Source: Saprospiraceae bacterium (lineage in GTDB: Bacteria > Bacteroidota > Bacteroidia > Chitinophagales > Saprospiraceae). From it: 64,000 bases of DNA. The translations under genes and the position numbers were made by a program. The notes beneath the pieces were generated by a model. It was not told the origin of the DNA, did no database searches, and was given only the letters and a program-made list of their open reading frames with translations. Positions 28,977-37,357 of the stretch are shown one piece after another (the stretch's first letter is position 1; every line of letters begins with the position of its first letter). The stretch lies in contig JADKBV010000012.1 in the NCBI GenBank assembly GCA_016714895.1, positions 124,001 through 188,000 on the forward strand. The letters run 5' to 3'.

Positions 28977-30125
28977 ATGGATTTTCATACAGACGAATTA
29001 CTGCACAGAGCCTTACAAAGAGCGTTTCTGACAGCAGATGAAGGCATATATTTATTTGAAAATGCCCCGACAGCAGACCTCATGTACGTAGGTAATGCTT
29101 TGAGATTCCATCATGTACCTGAAAATACGGTAACATGGATCATCGACCGTAATTCCAATACGACCAATGTATGTATTGCCAATTGTAAGTTTTGCAATTT
29201 TTACCGCAAACCCGGACATGAAGAAGCCTACATCACTACTATTGAGGAATACAAACAAAAAATCGAAGAAACCTTTTCATTTGGTGGTGACCAATTACTT
29301 TTGCAAGGGGGACACCATCCAGATTTGGGTTTGGATTATTACGTTACATTATTTAAAGAATTAAAGTCTTTATATCCAAACTTAAAATTGCACGCGCTGG
29401 GTCCACCGGAAATCGCGCACATCACCAAACTCGAGCAGTCCACACACACGGAAGTTCTTCAGGCTCTTAAAGATGCAGGTTTGGATAGTTTGCCTGGTGC
29501 CGGAGCTGAAATACTGGACAACAGGGTGAGACGTCTCATTTCAAAAGGAAAATGTACCGGCGAGGAATGGTTGGATGTCATGAGAGCAGCTCACCAACTC
29601 AACATCACCACATCTGCCACGATGATGTTTGGACATATAGAAACCAATCGTGAAAGAATGGAACATTTTGTTGCCTTACGACAAGTGCAAAGCGAAAAAC
29701 CGACTCATGCCAAAGGTTTTTTAGCATTTATCCCCTGGCCGTTTATGGACGAAGATACCATTCTCAAAAAAATAAAACGAGCCCGAAATCAATGTACAGG
29801 TGATGAATACGTCCGAATGATTGCCATGAGCCGGATTATGTTGCCAAATGTGATCAACATTCAGGCTTCATGGCTTACCGTGGGTAAAAAAGTGGCTCAG
29901 ATATGTCTTCATGCAGGAGCCAATGATTTTGGCAGTATCATGATCGAAGAAAATGTTGTTTCAGCAGCAGGTGCAGCCTTCCGATTTACGGCTGATGGTA
30001 TTCAGAAAGCCATTTCGGAAGCAGGATTTGAACCCAGACTCCGTAATCAACAATACGAATTCAGAGAGCTTCCGAAAAATATCAGACAACAGGAACTCGA
30101 TAAAGCAACCATGATCGTTGATTAA
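28977..30125 (+). CDS. mqnC: Cyclic dehypoxanthine futalosine synthase, radical SAM
   Basis: 382 residues. The radical-SAM cluster motif is CIANCKFCNFYRKPG (CxxxCxxC) at about residue 63. LLQGGHHPDLGLDYY, LHALGPPEIAH, LPGAGAEIL and GFLAFIPWPF are MqnC blocks. The enzyme cyclises dehypoxanthine futalosine during menaquinone synthesis. It is distinguished from MqnE by the CKFCNFYR segment and the DEGIYLFENAPTADL start. Its stop overlaps the ATG of the phosphorylase gene (TAATG), so the two are translationally coupled. Confidence 0.94.
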   Translation: MDFHTDELLHRALQRAFLTADEGIYLFENAPTADLMYVGNALRFHHVPENTVTWIIDRNSNTTNVCIANCKFCNFYRKPGHEEAYITTIEEYKQKIEETFSFGGDQLLLQGGHHPDLGLDYYVTLFKELKSLYPNLKLHALGPPEIAHITKLEQSTHTEVLQALKDAGLDSLPGAGAEILDNRVRRLISKGKCTGEEWLDVMRAAHQLNITTSATMMFGHIETNRERMEHFVALRQVQSEKPTHAKGFLAFIPWPFMDEDTILKKIKRARNQCTGDEYVRMIAMSRIMLPNVINIQASWLTVGKKVAQICLHAGANDFGSIMIEENVVSAAGAAFRFTADGIQKAISEAGFEPRLRNQQYEFRELPKNIRQQELDKATMIVD

Positions 30126-30958
30126 TGGGGATGATCGAAAATCTGTATGATAAAATTCAGGAAGCTTCGGCATATATAACCCGGTTTGTGCCGGAAAAAA
30201 TCCATTATGCCGTCGTATCAGGCACAGGATTTGATGGTTTTTCAGATCAACTTATTCCCACAAAGGTTATCTCTTTCCAAGACATACCCCATTTTCCGAA
30301 AGGAGAAGTTGAAACACACAAAGGACAACTGATTTATGGCACATTGGATGGAAAACCATTATTGGTTCTTGCGGGAAGAAGTCACTATTATGAAGGTTTC
30401 TCGGCAAAAGAAGTTGCTTTCCCGATTTGGGTTTTAGCAGCTTTGGATGTAAAACATATTATTTTTACCAATGCAGCGGGTGGTGTTTCGCCACATTTTT
30501 CTGAAGGCGACATCATCATGATCGAAGATCATATCAATTTTCTTCCTGACAACCCACTGAGAGGAAAAAACGATGACAGAACCGGTCTTCGTTTTCCGGA
30601 TATGATGTATGCCTATTGTCCCGAAAGTATTTCCGATTTTGAAGAGGCAGCTAAAACCTGTGGCATCAACCTCAAAAAAGGAGTGTACCTGGCCATGCAG
30701 GGACCATCCCTTGAAACACCCGCGGAATACAACATGGCCTACCGCCTCGGAGCTGATTTGGTGGGTATGAGTACGGTACCTGAAGTGATTGCGGCAAGAC
30801 ATGCCGGTGTCACGGTTTCAGCTTTTTCAATAGTTTCCAATGTTTGTTATCCCAAACAAAAACTGACGCCTACGACGGTTGCGGATGTGATTAAAACCGT
30901 GCGCCACTCATCTGAAAAACTTACCCTGCTTTTAAAAACCTATTTTTTATCCCATTAA
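30125..30958 (+). CDS. Purine-nucleoside phosphorylase, trimeric class I
   Basis: 277 residues. Family blocks are VSGTGFDGF, GRSHYYEGFSAKEV, TNAAGGVSPHFSEGD, QGPSLETPAEYN and MSTVPEVIAARHAGV, as in PunA-type phosphorylases. The enzyme splits guanosine/inosine-type nucleosides with phosphate to free base and ribose-1-phosphate. It overlaps mqnC by one base. In the futalosine route, hypoxanthine is normally removed from futalosine by MqnB, a hydrolase of a different family, so coupling to mqnC may mean salvage or an alternative step. The first ATG is used here; a second ATG two codons later is equally possible. Confidence 0.9.
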   Translation: MGMIENLYDKIQEASAYITRFVPEKIHYAVVSGTGFDGFSDQLIPTKVISFQDIPHFPKGEVETHKGQLIYGTLDGKPLLVLAGRSHYYEGFSAKEVAFPIWVLAALDVKHIIFTNAAGGVSPHFSEGDIIMIEDHINFLPDNPLRGKNDDRTGLRFPDMMYAYCPESISDFEEAAKTCGINLKKGVYLAMQGPSLETPAEYNMAYRLGADLVGMSTVPEVIAARHAGVTVSAFSIVSNVCYPKQKLTPTTVADVIKTVRHSSEKLTLLLKTYFLSH

Positions 30959-30967
30959 AACAAGTCC

Positions 30968-31408
30968 ATGTCACCAAAAGAAAATGAATTGGCTCACACC
31001 ATTGTACAAAAAATGATGTTGGAAAACGATGCTTTTTCGTTGTGGTTGGATGTAAAACTTCTCCAGGTAGCTCCGGGTTATTGTAAAATTACATGTCCGG
31101 TCAGAAGTGAAATGACCAATGGATTTAAGATTGCTCACGGAGGAATCACTTATTCATTGGCAGACAGTGCCCTTGCTTTTGCCTCCAACGCTCACAACAT
31201 TAAAGCGGTCTCTGTAGAAACTTCGATATCCCATACCAAAAAAGTTGTTGAACATGATGTTTTGACCGCTCTTTGTATAGAAAAAAATCTAAGCTCCCGA
31301 TTTGGCATCTACGAAGTTACCGTCAAAAATCAACGGGAGGAGACGGTTGCGCTTTTTAAAGGAACGGTCTTCCGGACAGGAGAAAAGTGGATAGATGAAT
31401 CCGTATAA
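30968..31408 (+). CDS. PaaI-type hotdog thioesterase
   Basis: 146 residues with the hotdog-fold signature: NGFKIAHGGITYSLADSALAFASNAH, including the HGG segment and the Asp that act in PaaI-like acyl-CoA thioesterases, then AVSVETSISHTKKV. It follows the phosphorylase by 9 bases and completes a three-gene operon with mqnC. Substrate is unknown; phenylacetyl-type CoA esters are typical for PaaI, and the naphthoyl-CoA thioesterase family is a different hotdog branch. Its last about 130 bases are duplicated at 34443-34572. Confidence 0.87.
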   Translation: MSPKENELAHTIVQKMMLENDAFSLWLDVKLLQVAPGYCKITCPVRSEMTNGFKIAHGGITYSLADSALAFASNAHNIKAVSVETSISHTKKVVEHDVLTALCIEKNLSSRFGIYEVTVKNQREETVALFKGTVFRTGEKWIDESV

Positions 31409-31531
31409 TACTGTTTTCTATATCACTCCCTGTTGAGTGAACCAAAGGGTGATTTCATTTATACATAAAGTATTAAAAAAAACTTGATTTAATTTTTATA
31501 AGATTGTAACTCCATAATGAAAATTTATTAT

Positions 31532-32494
31532 TTAAATTTTTAACAATTTGCCTGTTTGGATTCGCTTATTATCCCTCAATACCTCATAAATATACATGCC
31601 TTGGTTGTAGGTGTGGATATCAATATGATGTATGTCAGGCGCATGAATGATAGAGGAAGTATACAACTTTCCTGAAGGATCATAAATTTTTATAGTGAAT
31701 GTGCCATTTAAATCCAGAAAATTGAATGAAATCCGGTCAATGGCAGGTACCGGATAAGGTGAAACCCGAACTTGCCCGCGCTCATCATCAGAAGATACGA
31801 TTAATATACAGGGAGAGTAACCATCATGAGGACCATGCACCAATTGAATACCCCAGATTGTGTCGACTTCGTTTGTACTTCCTTCAATTGGTCGTAGAAC
31901 AAAGAACGTCTGTTCGTTATATACCCCATTGTCTTTGGGGCTATTCGGTAAGTCAATAATGTATTCTTTAGCTTTAGGAACACAACAAAATCTTATCCAG
32001 TCAAAAGTTATCCAGTCCATAGGATTAATCAAAGAATACAAATAATCAGGCGTAAAAAAACTGCCTGTCATACAAGGTGAGTCAAACTGAATATCCCAGG
32101 TAATTTTTATGGGATAACTTTTTGTGTGGATAAAAAAAAAGGCGGTTTCAGGCCATAGACAACCGAACGTTTCATAATTGGCCTTTACCATCATGGGGTT
32201 AAAAAGCCTGTACCTTCTATCCCCAAATCGTCTAATTCCATCAACATTGCGTCCTGCTCTCACTTCAAATATTGCATTAAATGGAGTGGTATCCATAATC
32301 TCTCCATATTCTGTATCTATTAAGACACCATTTTCATCTTTTGGAATATTGTCATCATGACCGATATATACTGTATCTTTATTACCTGCTGAATCTTCAA
32401 AATAAAAATAAGATTTATATTGAGGTTCTATTTGTGCATTAACCAAAACTCCTTGAAAAATGATCAGCAAAAAACTTAATATTGTTGTTTTCAT
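31532..32494 (-). CDS. Secreted protein with T9SS sorting domain, function unknown
   Basis: 320 residues. Signal peptide MKTTILSFLLIIFQGVLVNA is followed by a beta-rich region without a recognised family (contains EVRAGRNVDGIRRFGDRRYR and a Cys pair). The last 75 residues form a T9SS sorting domain (RVSPYPVPAIDRISFNF ... GKLLKI). Its ATG overlaps the stop of the metalloprotease gene upstream by 4 bases, so the two proteins are made together and may work together outside the cell. Confidence 0.75.
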   Translation of the reverse strand: MKTTILSFLLIIFQGVLVNAQIEPQYKSYFYFEDSAGNKDTVYIGHDDNIPKDENGVLIDTEYGEIMDTTPFNAIFEVRAGRNVDGIRRFGDRRYRLFNPMMVKANYETFGCLWPETAFFFIHTKSYPIKITWDIQFDSPCMTGSFFTPDYLYSLINPMDWITFDWIRFCCVPKAKEYIIDLPNSPKDNGVYNEQTFFVLRPIEGSTNEVDTIWGIQLVHGPHDGYSPCILIVSSDDERGQVRVSPYPVPAIDRISFNFLDLNGTFTIKIYDPSGKLYTSSIIHAPDIHHIDIHTYNQGMYIYEVLRDNKRIQTGKLLKI

Positions 32495-34098
32495 ATCTTA
32501 ATAACTGTTCCTCCGTAAATATTGAATTGTCCCCAAGCTAATACATAGTAAGAGCCATTACTTAATCCGGAAAGGTCCAGAATGACTTCATTCTCTCCTT
32601 CATCTGCGGCTTGAAAATTTTCTGTAATTACTATTGATCCGGAAGTATTAGCATCAAATACCTTTATTTGATATATCTCATTGTCTTCTGCATTAAATTT
32701 AATTCTTAATGAGCCATCTGTAGGGTTAGGTGATTTTAGATTAAAAGTTTTTATCGTTTCATTACCGCATCCGGAAGTTGGCGTTGTGAAATTATAGGAT
32801 ATTTGATCTTGTTCTTCACATTCATTCTCTACTGTTAATACAATCGTATAGCTTGTATTTGGATCAAGTTTATTAGTACCTGCTATTACATTATAACAAT
32901 AGGTAGTAGCTTCTCCATTTACCCAACCGGTATTTTCAACTTCAATCGGTCCCCCCACGGTATTTTTATATACAATGTATCTGTATTTTGTTTCGTTAAC
33001 ACTTGCGTGCAAATATAAACATTGAAAACAATCATTGGTAGCTAAACTGAAAGGTGTTTGAGATACAAATGCATTGGGTGGTGGACATTCAGAAATGGTT
33101 TCAATGAAGTCACACTTAAAACCATCTAAATTCTGTAACATTCTTTCAATTTGACCTGCTGTAAAACAATTCTGATAAGCGTTATATCCCATAGTATTAT
33201 TATTAACCCACGACCAGCTGCAGCAAGGATATATCTCACAAGGTTCCTCTTCTTCACAGTCATTTACCATATTTGAATTTCTGTCTGCCTGGCTGTCACC
33301 TTCGTAACTCCAACAAAATTTATTAAATAAATCCGGGTGAGTAGATGTATAATTTCCATCACAATTTCCATCCCAGTTCCAACGCAAAGTTGGTGTGTCT
33401 GCAATATTATCTATTTCATGAGCATGGTTGAGATCTAATAAATGGCCTATTTCGTGATTCAGGTTTCCCGGAATACACCAATCAATAGCTGTGAGACTAT
33501 AAGTATTTCCAATTCCATTAACCTGCCCCGTTGGATTTGAAAATTGAGTTGCAGGGAGATTAGCTATAAAAATATTTAATTCACTGTCCTTATTTACTGC
33601 ATAATTTTGAGACATATCTGAAAAATTATTTCCTACAGCATTACTCTTACAATGTACATAAATACCCTTTAGAACGTACCTGAAAGGAATGCATGATGCA
33701 GTTGTCTCAGTCACCCATTGAGGAAAATTACCCGCCAATAACGCATTGGATAGTTCAATATATTCTTCTCCTAAACGGTATAAGTTTGTTTGTGTTGCCC
33801 CCGGAAAAACCTGTACTGAACCTTTACAATCAGTTGTGGTAAAAAAATGTAAATTAACTTTAATCCAAATAAATTTACCTTCATCACAGCCTTCTAAAAT
33901 TTCTTCAATGTCAAAACAAAATCCTCTGTTAGCATAAATGGTATCTGATGCTGAAGGTATTTCTTCATTGCCACATACCATTTCAGTTTGAGCAATGCTT
34001 TTTACATTAAACATCAGGATAACAAATAATATTATTGCTAAACCTTTTGATAATTTTTCTACAGTGTTGTGTTGTGTTGTGTTGTGTTGTGTTCTCAT
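32491..34098 (-). CDS. Secreted metzincin-type metalloprotease (M43-like) with T9SS sorting domain
   Basis: 535 residues. The start at 34098 reads MRTQHNTTQHNT, encoded by six 5-base repeats, then a hydrophobic signal (LAIILFVILMFNVKSIAQ). The zinc motif NHEIGHLLDLNHAHE at about residue 217 (HExxHxxxxxH) and NTMGYNAYQN further on fit pappalysin/cytophagalysin-type metzincins. Fn3-like and T9SS regions follow (LKSPNPTDGSLRIKF ... GGTVIKI). No other ATG, GTG or TTG lies before the hydrophobic core in this frame, so expression depends on the repeat number. It is translationally coupled to the 320-residue gene downstream. Confidence 0.85.
   Translation of the reverse strand: MRTQHNTTQHNTVEKLSKGLAIILFVILMFNVKSIAQTEMVCGNEEIPSASDTIYANRGFCFDIEEILEGCDEGKFIWIKVNLHFFTTTDCKGSVQVFPGATQTNLYRLGEEYIELSNALLAGNFPQWVTETTASCIPFRYVLKGIYVHCKSNAVGNNFSDMSQNYAVNKDSELNIFIANLPATQFSNPTGQVNGIGNTYSLTAIDWCIPGNLNHEIGHLLDLNHAHEIDNIADTPTLRWNWDGNCDGNYTSTHPDLFNKFCWSYEGDSQADRNSNMVNDCEEEEPCEIYPCCSWSWVNNNTMGYNAYQNCFTAGQIERMLQNLDGFKCDFIETISECPPPNAFVSQTPFSLATNDCFQCLYLHASVNETKYRYIVYKNTVGGPIEVENTGWVNGEATTYCYNVIAGTNKLDPNTSYTIVLTVENECEEQDQISYNFTTPTSGCGNETIKTFNLKSPNPTDGSLRIKFNAEDNEIYQIKVFDANTSGSIVITENFQAADEGENEVILDLSGLSNGSYYVLAWGQFNIYGGTVIKI
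34064..34093 (-). repeat. Pentanucleotide tandem repeat at the protease start codon
   Basis: Six perfect copies of GTGTT on the plus strand (AACAC in the coding sense) beginning five bases inside the reading frame of the protease gene. Loss or gain of one unit shifts the frame by 5 bases, so the signal peptide would no longer be read from this ATG unless the change is a multiple of three units. The position and unit length are those of contingency repeats. Confidence 0.9.
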
Positions 34099-34442
34099 AT
34101 TTATAAATTTTAATAATTAATAAAACAAAAATAAGTTTAAATTTTAAATAAAAAAACTTTATACCAATTATTTTTCATATTATTACCATAATTATTGAAT
34201 ATTATGGGAAATGAAGCAAAATAACACTAAAACGCACCGATTTGTCATATTAAAATTGGTCCAACATTTTTCATAATTAACTTAAGCTAAAAAAGCACTA
34301 CTTTTATCACTTTTATTGTATTACAAGCTGATCAATCAAGAATTTAATTTTTATAAAAAAATATAGTAGAATGCTCAATTCAAAATTTATATTTAACCAA
34401 TCATTGATCTTTTAACTTTGATTAATCAAGTTCATATATAAA
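34099..34442. other. AT-rich intergenic stretch, nothing recognised
   Basis: About 340 bases between the protease start and the duplicated thioesterase fragment. It is very AT-rich, with no ORF, hairpin or promoter match strong enough to report. Confidence 0.6.
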
Positions 34443-34572
34443 AGAAAAAAATCTAAGCTCCCGATTTGGTATTTACGAAGTTACCGTCAAAAATCAACGG
34501 GAGGAAACGGTTGCGCTTTTTAAAGGAACGGTTTTCCGGACAGGAGAAAAGTGGATCGATTAATCCTCGTAA
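34443..34572 (+). pseudogene. Duplicated 3' end of the PaaI-like thioesterase gene
   Basis: About 130 bases that repeat 31279-31408 in the same orientation with only a handful of substitutions. It reads KNLSSRFGIYEVTVKNQREE, then TVALFKGTVF, then RTGEKWID and a stop (TAA at 34561). There is no upstream portion and no start. Substitutions are mostly silent or conservative, so the copy is recent. It marks the right border of the two-gene T9SS insertion at 31409-34442. Confidence 0.92.
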
Positions 34573-34576
34573 TAAA

Positions 34577-35299
34577 TCAATGTTTGAAGAAACGAAAAGT
34601 GTGGAATGTCCCTCCATCCCAAAATGAAATCCAATACAAGCCGGGATTTAAATCATCAATTTCAATTTCATGTTTCAAAAGATTCTCCACTTTCTTGTTG
34701 CGTATTATTCTCCCGTCATTTCCGGTAATCGTATAAAAATGAATTTTTTTCAACGGGTCATCCAGGTATACCTTAAAAGAGGCCGGATTGGGATATAAAG
34801 GTCCCGGAGGTATTTTATGGTCTTCATGAGATGAGGTTATGATACTCCGGATTTTGTTTTTGATAAAATCAATGGTCGGAACATTATTGTTACCATCACC
34901 ATAAAAGTCATAGTGTCTGCTACAACCACTAAGATAAAAAGTATCCGGACCGTATTCATAATAAAAACCTTTTCCAAGGGCCAGCACCATTTTCATACCT
35001 GAACTCCACCCAAACATTGTTTCTCCGCAATTTAATCCGTCCTGACCTGTAACGATGGCGGTTTTGCCCGGCGAAATTCCGCTTCCTGCCATGGTATCAG
35101 TGACAGTAAGATACAAGGTATAAGCCTGAAGTCCCATGTATTCGTAGCTAAAATCCACTTTTTCGACAATGCCGAATACGATTTTATGATCATTACTTAC
35201 TACCTTATAAAAGTCGTCTTCATAAGGTCCGCAAGAGCATGCCTGAATGGCATTTGTAGACAAAACAACTATTACACAAAAAAGGACAAGGTGTTTCAT
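34577..35299 (-). CDS. Secreted Cys-rich protein with NTR/TIMP-like start and T9SS tail
   Basis: 240 residues. Signal MKHLVLFCVIVVLSTNAIQA is cleaved just before CSCGPYEDDFYKVVSNDHKIVFGIV, the N-terminal CxC start typical of tissue-inhibitor/NTR-like domains in bacteria. Other cysteines (DGLNCGE, LSGCSRHYD) could bond with it. The last 70 residues are a T9SS sorting domain (PLYPNPASFKVYLDD ... FFKH). The NTR assignment rests on the CxCGP start and spacing only. It could be an inhibitor for the nearby metalloproteases; that is speculation. Confidence 0.7.
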   Translation of the reverse strand: MKHLVLFCVIVVLSTNAIQACSCGPYEDDFYKVVSNDHKIVFGIVEKVDFSYEYMGLQAYTLYLTVTDTMAGSGISPGKTAIVTGQDGLNCGETMFGWSSGMKMVLALGKGFYYEYGPDTFYLSGCSRHYDFYGDGNNNVPTIDFIKNKIRSIITSSHEDHKIPPGPLYPNPASFKVYLDDPLKKIHFYTITGNDGRIIRNKKVENLLKHEIEIDDLNPGLYWISFWDGGTFHTFRFFKH

Positions 35300-35324
35300 T
35301 CAACTATTTTTTAACTATTAAAAA

Positions 35325-35351
35325 AGGATGTACCTTACAAAGATACATCCT
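35325..35351 (-). terminator. Terminator of the dab operon
   Basis: AGGATGTA (35325-35332) pairs with TACATCCT (35344-35351) over an 11-base loop. An A run precedes it on the plus strand, giving a T tail for minus-strand transcripts. It lies 90 bases beyond the stop of dabB. Confidence 0.75.
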
Positions 35352-35440
35352 AAATGAAAAACAAAAACAATTTTTATTACGAAAAAGTAAACTTTCTGTT
35401 TTCTGACAATGAAAATTGATGGTTCAGGTTTTCTATTACA

Positions 35441-37309
35441 TCAGGCAGATTTTTTAGCTACGGAATGATACGTTTTGACATGAGGACCCAAAAAGATCCG
35501 TGCGTACATTCGGATGAGCGCAATTCCTGAAATGACAAAACCCGAAGCAAGTAAAAAGGCCAGAAAAACATCATCGTATTCGATATGCGAAAACAGGATA
35601 TCCTCTCCCACAAAAGTAGTGGTAATCGGAAAACCTGCCACACCCAAACAAGCCAATAAAAACAAAGAGGCAGCCTTTGGATATTCGTAGACATGTCCCT
35701 GAAATCCGTTGAGATCAACACCTTTTTCTCTGGAAGTTACGTAATGTAATACCAGATAACCCAAAGTTCCGGCGATAACGACTCCTGAAAGATGAAACAA
35801 TATTTCATACACGGTAAGGGCATCATTAAATGATATGGCCAGAACTATCCAGAAATGATTCATAATTAATAAGGTCCAAACCACAAAAACGTTTCGCCTT
35901 CCTGCATACGCTCGGAATACTAAAAATAAACCGATCAATGCAAAAATTTCAGGAAGTATTTCCCTCACAAAAACAGGCATTCTGTAGCTGACCAACTGTA
36001 TAAATACTGCTAATACAAAAGTCGGTATGGTGATAAAATACACATTGCGGATATTGATAAAACGAAGGAGGTTCCCCAGATTTTTGAAAGGTCGCCAGAC
36101 AAACCTGTCCAACAAAACATCCATATCAAACTCTCTCAGACTCAACATATAGTAGGTATTTCTAAGCTTATCAACCTTTGAATACTGCTTCAACACCGGT
36201 GAAGGGATAAAATGATAAAACTGCTCCCGGATCATGTAACTCACCACGGACGGAGAAACCAATAATTGGTACGTCCTCAAAAAAGCATTACCCACAAAAT
36301 GAAACATAGCAAAAGTCTGAAATCCCAAAGCCAACTCGACAAACATCAAACCAATCTGAGCCACAGAGCCATAAGCGATCTGGCTCTTGACCGATGATTG
36401 GACCCTGCCGATAGATGCACCGATGAAAGCTGTCATTACACCTACACCACCGATCATGATTCTGGCTGCCATCTGATGTTCCCAAAAAGGCATCGTTCTG
36501 ATCAATAAAAACAAACCCAGATGTACAGATAATGAACCATAAAAAATAGCACTCGATGGTGTCGGACCTTCCATCGCTCTCGGCAACCAGGATGAAAACG
36601 GAAACTGTGCCGATTTAGCACTGGCTGCCAGCAGCAACATCATGGAAATAAACAATCCAAACATGGTATTCCCTTCCAAATGATGGTGAACCAATGAGGC
36701 ATCCAGCAGTTTGGCAAACGTAATGTTTTCATGCCATAGGTGGTGGCTCGCCCACATCGCCAATATAATCCCTACGTCTCCGATCCGGTATATGGAAAAT
36801 ACCTTGTAGGCGTTTTTCACCGGCAGATATCTGTCCCGGTAAAAGGCAACAAGCAAAAAAGAGGTAAGCCCCAAGATTTCCCAACCTACAAATAACGTTT
36901 CGAGATTTCCAGAAAAAACAGTAAGGGTATATCCTGCATAAAACAACATTTTCGTATTGAAAAATCTTTTATACCCTGATTCTCTATGTAAATAAATTCT
37001 GCTGTATGTCGCCACCAAAAAAGCGAGCATAGCTCCTGTGATTGCATATACGGCTGTAATTCCGTCAAAATAAAAATCGATAAAAAAATGTAGGTTATGT
37101 CCTTTATAAACAAAAAATTCCATCAGATTGATGGCAGGTAATCCCCTGGTCGACCAATAAACCACAAAAGCTATCAAAGAAAATAAATGAATAGCCATCG
37201 TTACAAAAACAAAACCTGAAATAAGCCTTTCATTATTTTTAGGAAGAAACAACGAAATAAAAAATACAAAAAAAGGCCAGACAATCAATATTTCCAATAT
37301 TTCTTTCAT
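35441..37309 (-). CDS. dabB: DabB-type proton-conducting membrane subunit (NuoL-like)
   Basis: 622 residues with 14 or more transmembrane helices and the proton-translocating core of the NuoL/MrpA family. The segment WLPRAMEGPTPSSAIFYGSLSVHLGLFLLIR is the DabB-type version of the conserved helix pair. DabB pairs with DabA to drive uptake of inorganic carbon with the proton gradient. It follows the dabA frame by 48 bases on the same strand, and the operon ends here at a hairpin. Complex I and Mrp subunits are ruled out by the dabA partner and the lack of other nuo genes. Confidence 0.9.
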   Translation of the reverse strand: MKEILEILIVWPFFVFFISLFLPKNNERLISGFVFVTMAIHLFSLIAFVVYWSTRGLPAINLMEFFVYKGHNLHFFIDFYFDGITAVYAITGAMLAFLVATYSRIYLHRESGYKRFFNTKMLFYAGYTLTVFSGNLETLFVGWEILGLTSFLLVAFYRDRYLPVKNAYKVFSIYRIGDVGIILAMWASHHLWHENITFAKLLDASLVHHHLEGNTMFGLFISMMLLLAASAKSAQFPFSSWLPRAMEGPTPSSAIFYGSLSVHLGLFLLIRTMPFWEHQMAARIMIGGVGVMTAFIGASIGRVQSSVKSQIAYGSVAQIGLMFVELALGFQTFAMFHFVGNAFLRTYQLLVSPSVVSYMIREQFYHFIPSPVLKQYSKVDKLRNTYYMLSLREFDMDVLLDRFVWRPFKNLGNLLRFINIRNVYFITIPTFVLAVFIQLVSYRMPVFVREILPEIFALIGLFLVFRAYAGRRNVFVVWTLLIMNHFWIVLAISFNDALTVYEILFHLSGVVIAGTLGYLVLHYVTSREKGVDLNGFQGHVYEYPKAASLFLLACLGVAGFPITTTFVGEDILFSHIEYDDVFLAFLLASGFVISGIALIRMYARIFLGPHVKTYHSVAKKSA

Positions 37310-37357
37310 ATCAATGCTGATTTTTGAAATAATATAAAAATAAACGTTTTTTTATGG

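Noticed and set aside
31423..31446. Hairpin TCACTC/GAGTGA as terminator of the mqnC operon
   Set aside because: Six-base stem without a T tract; alternative pairings are just as good, so support is too weak.
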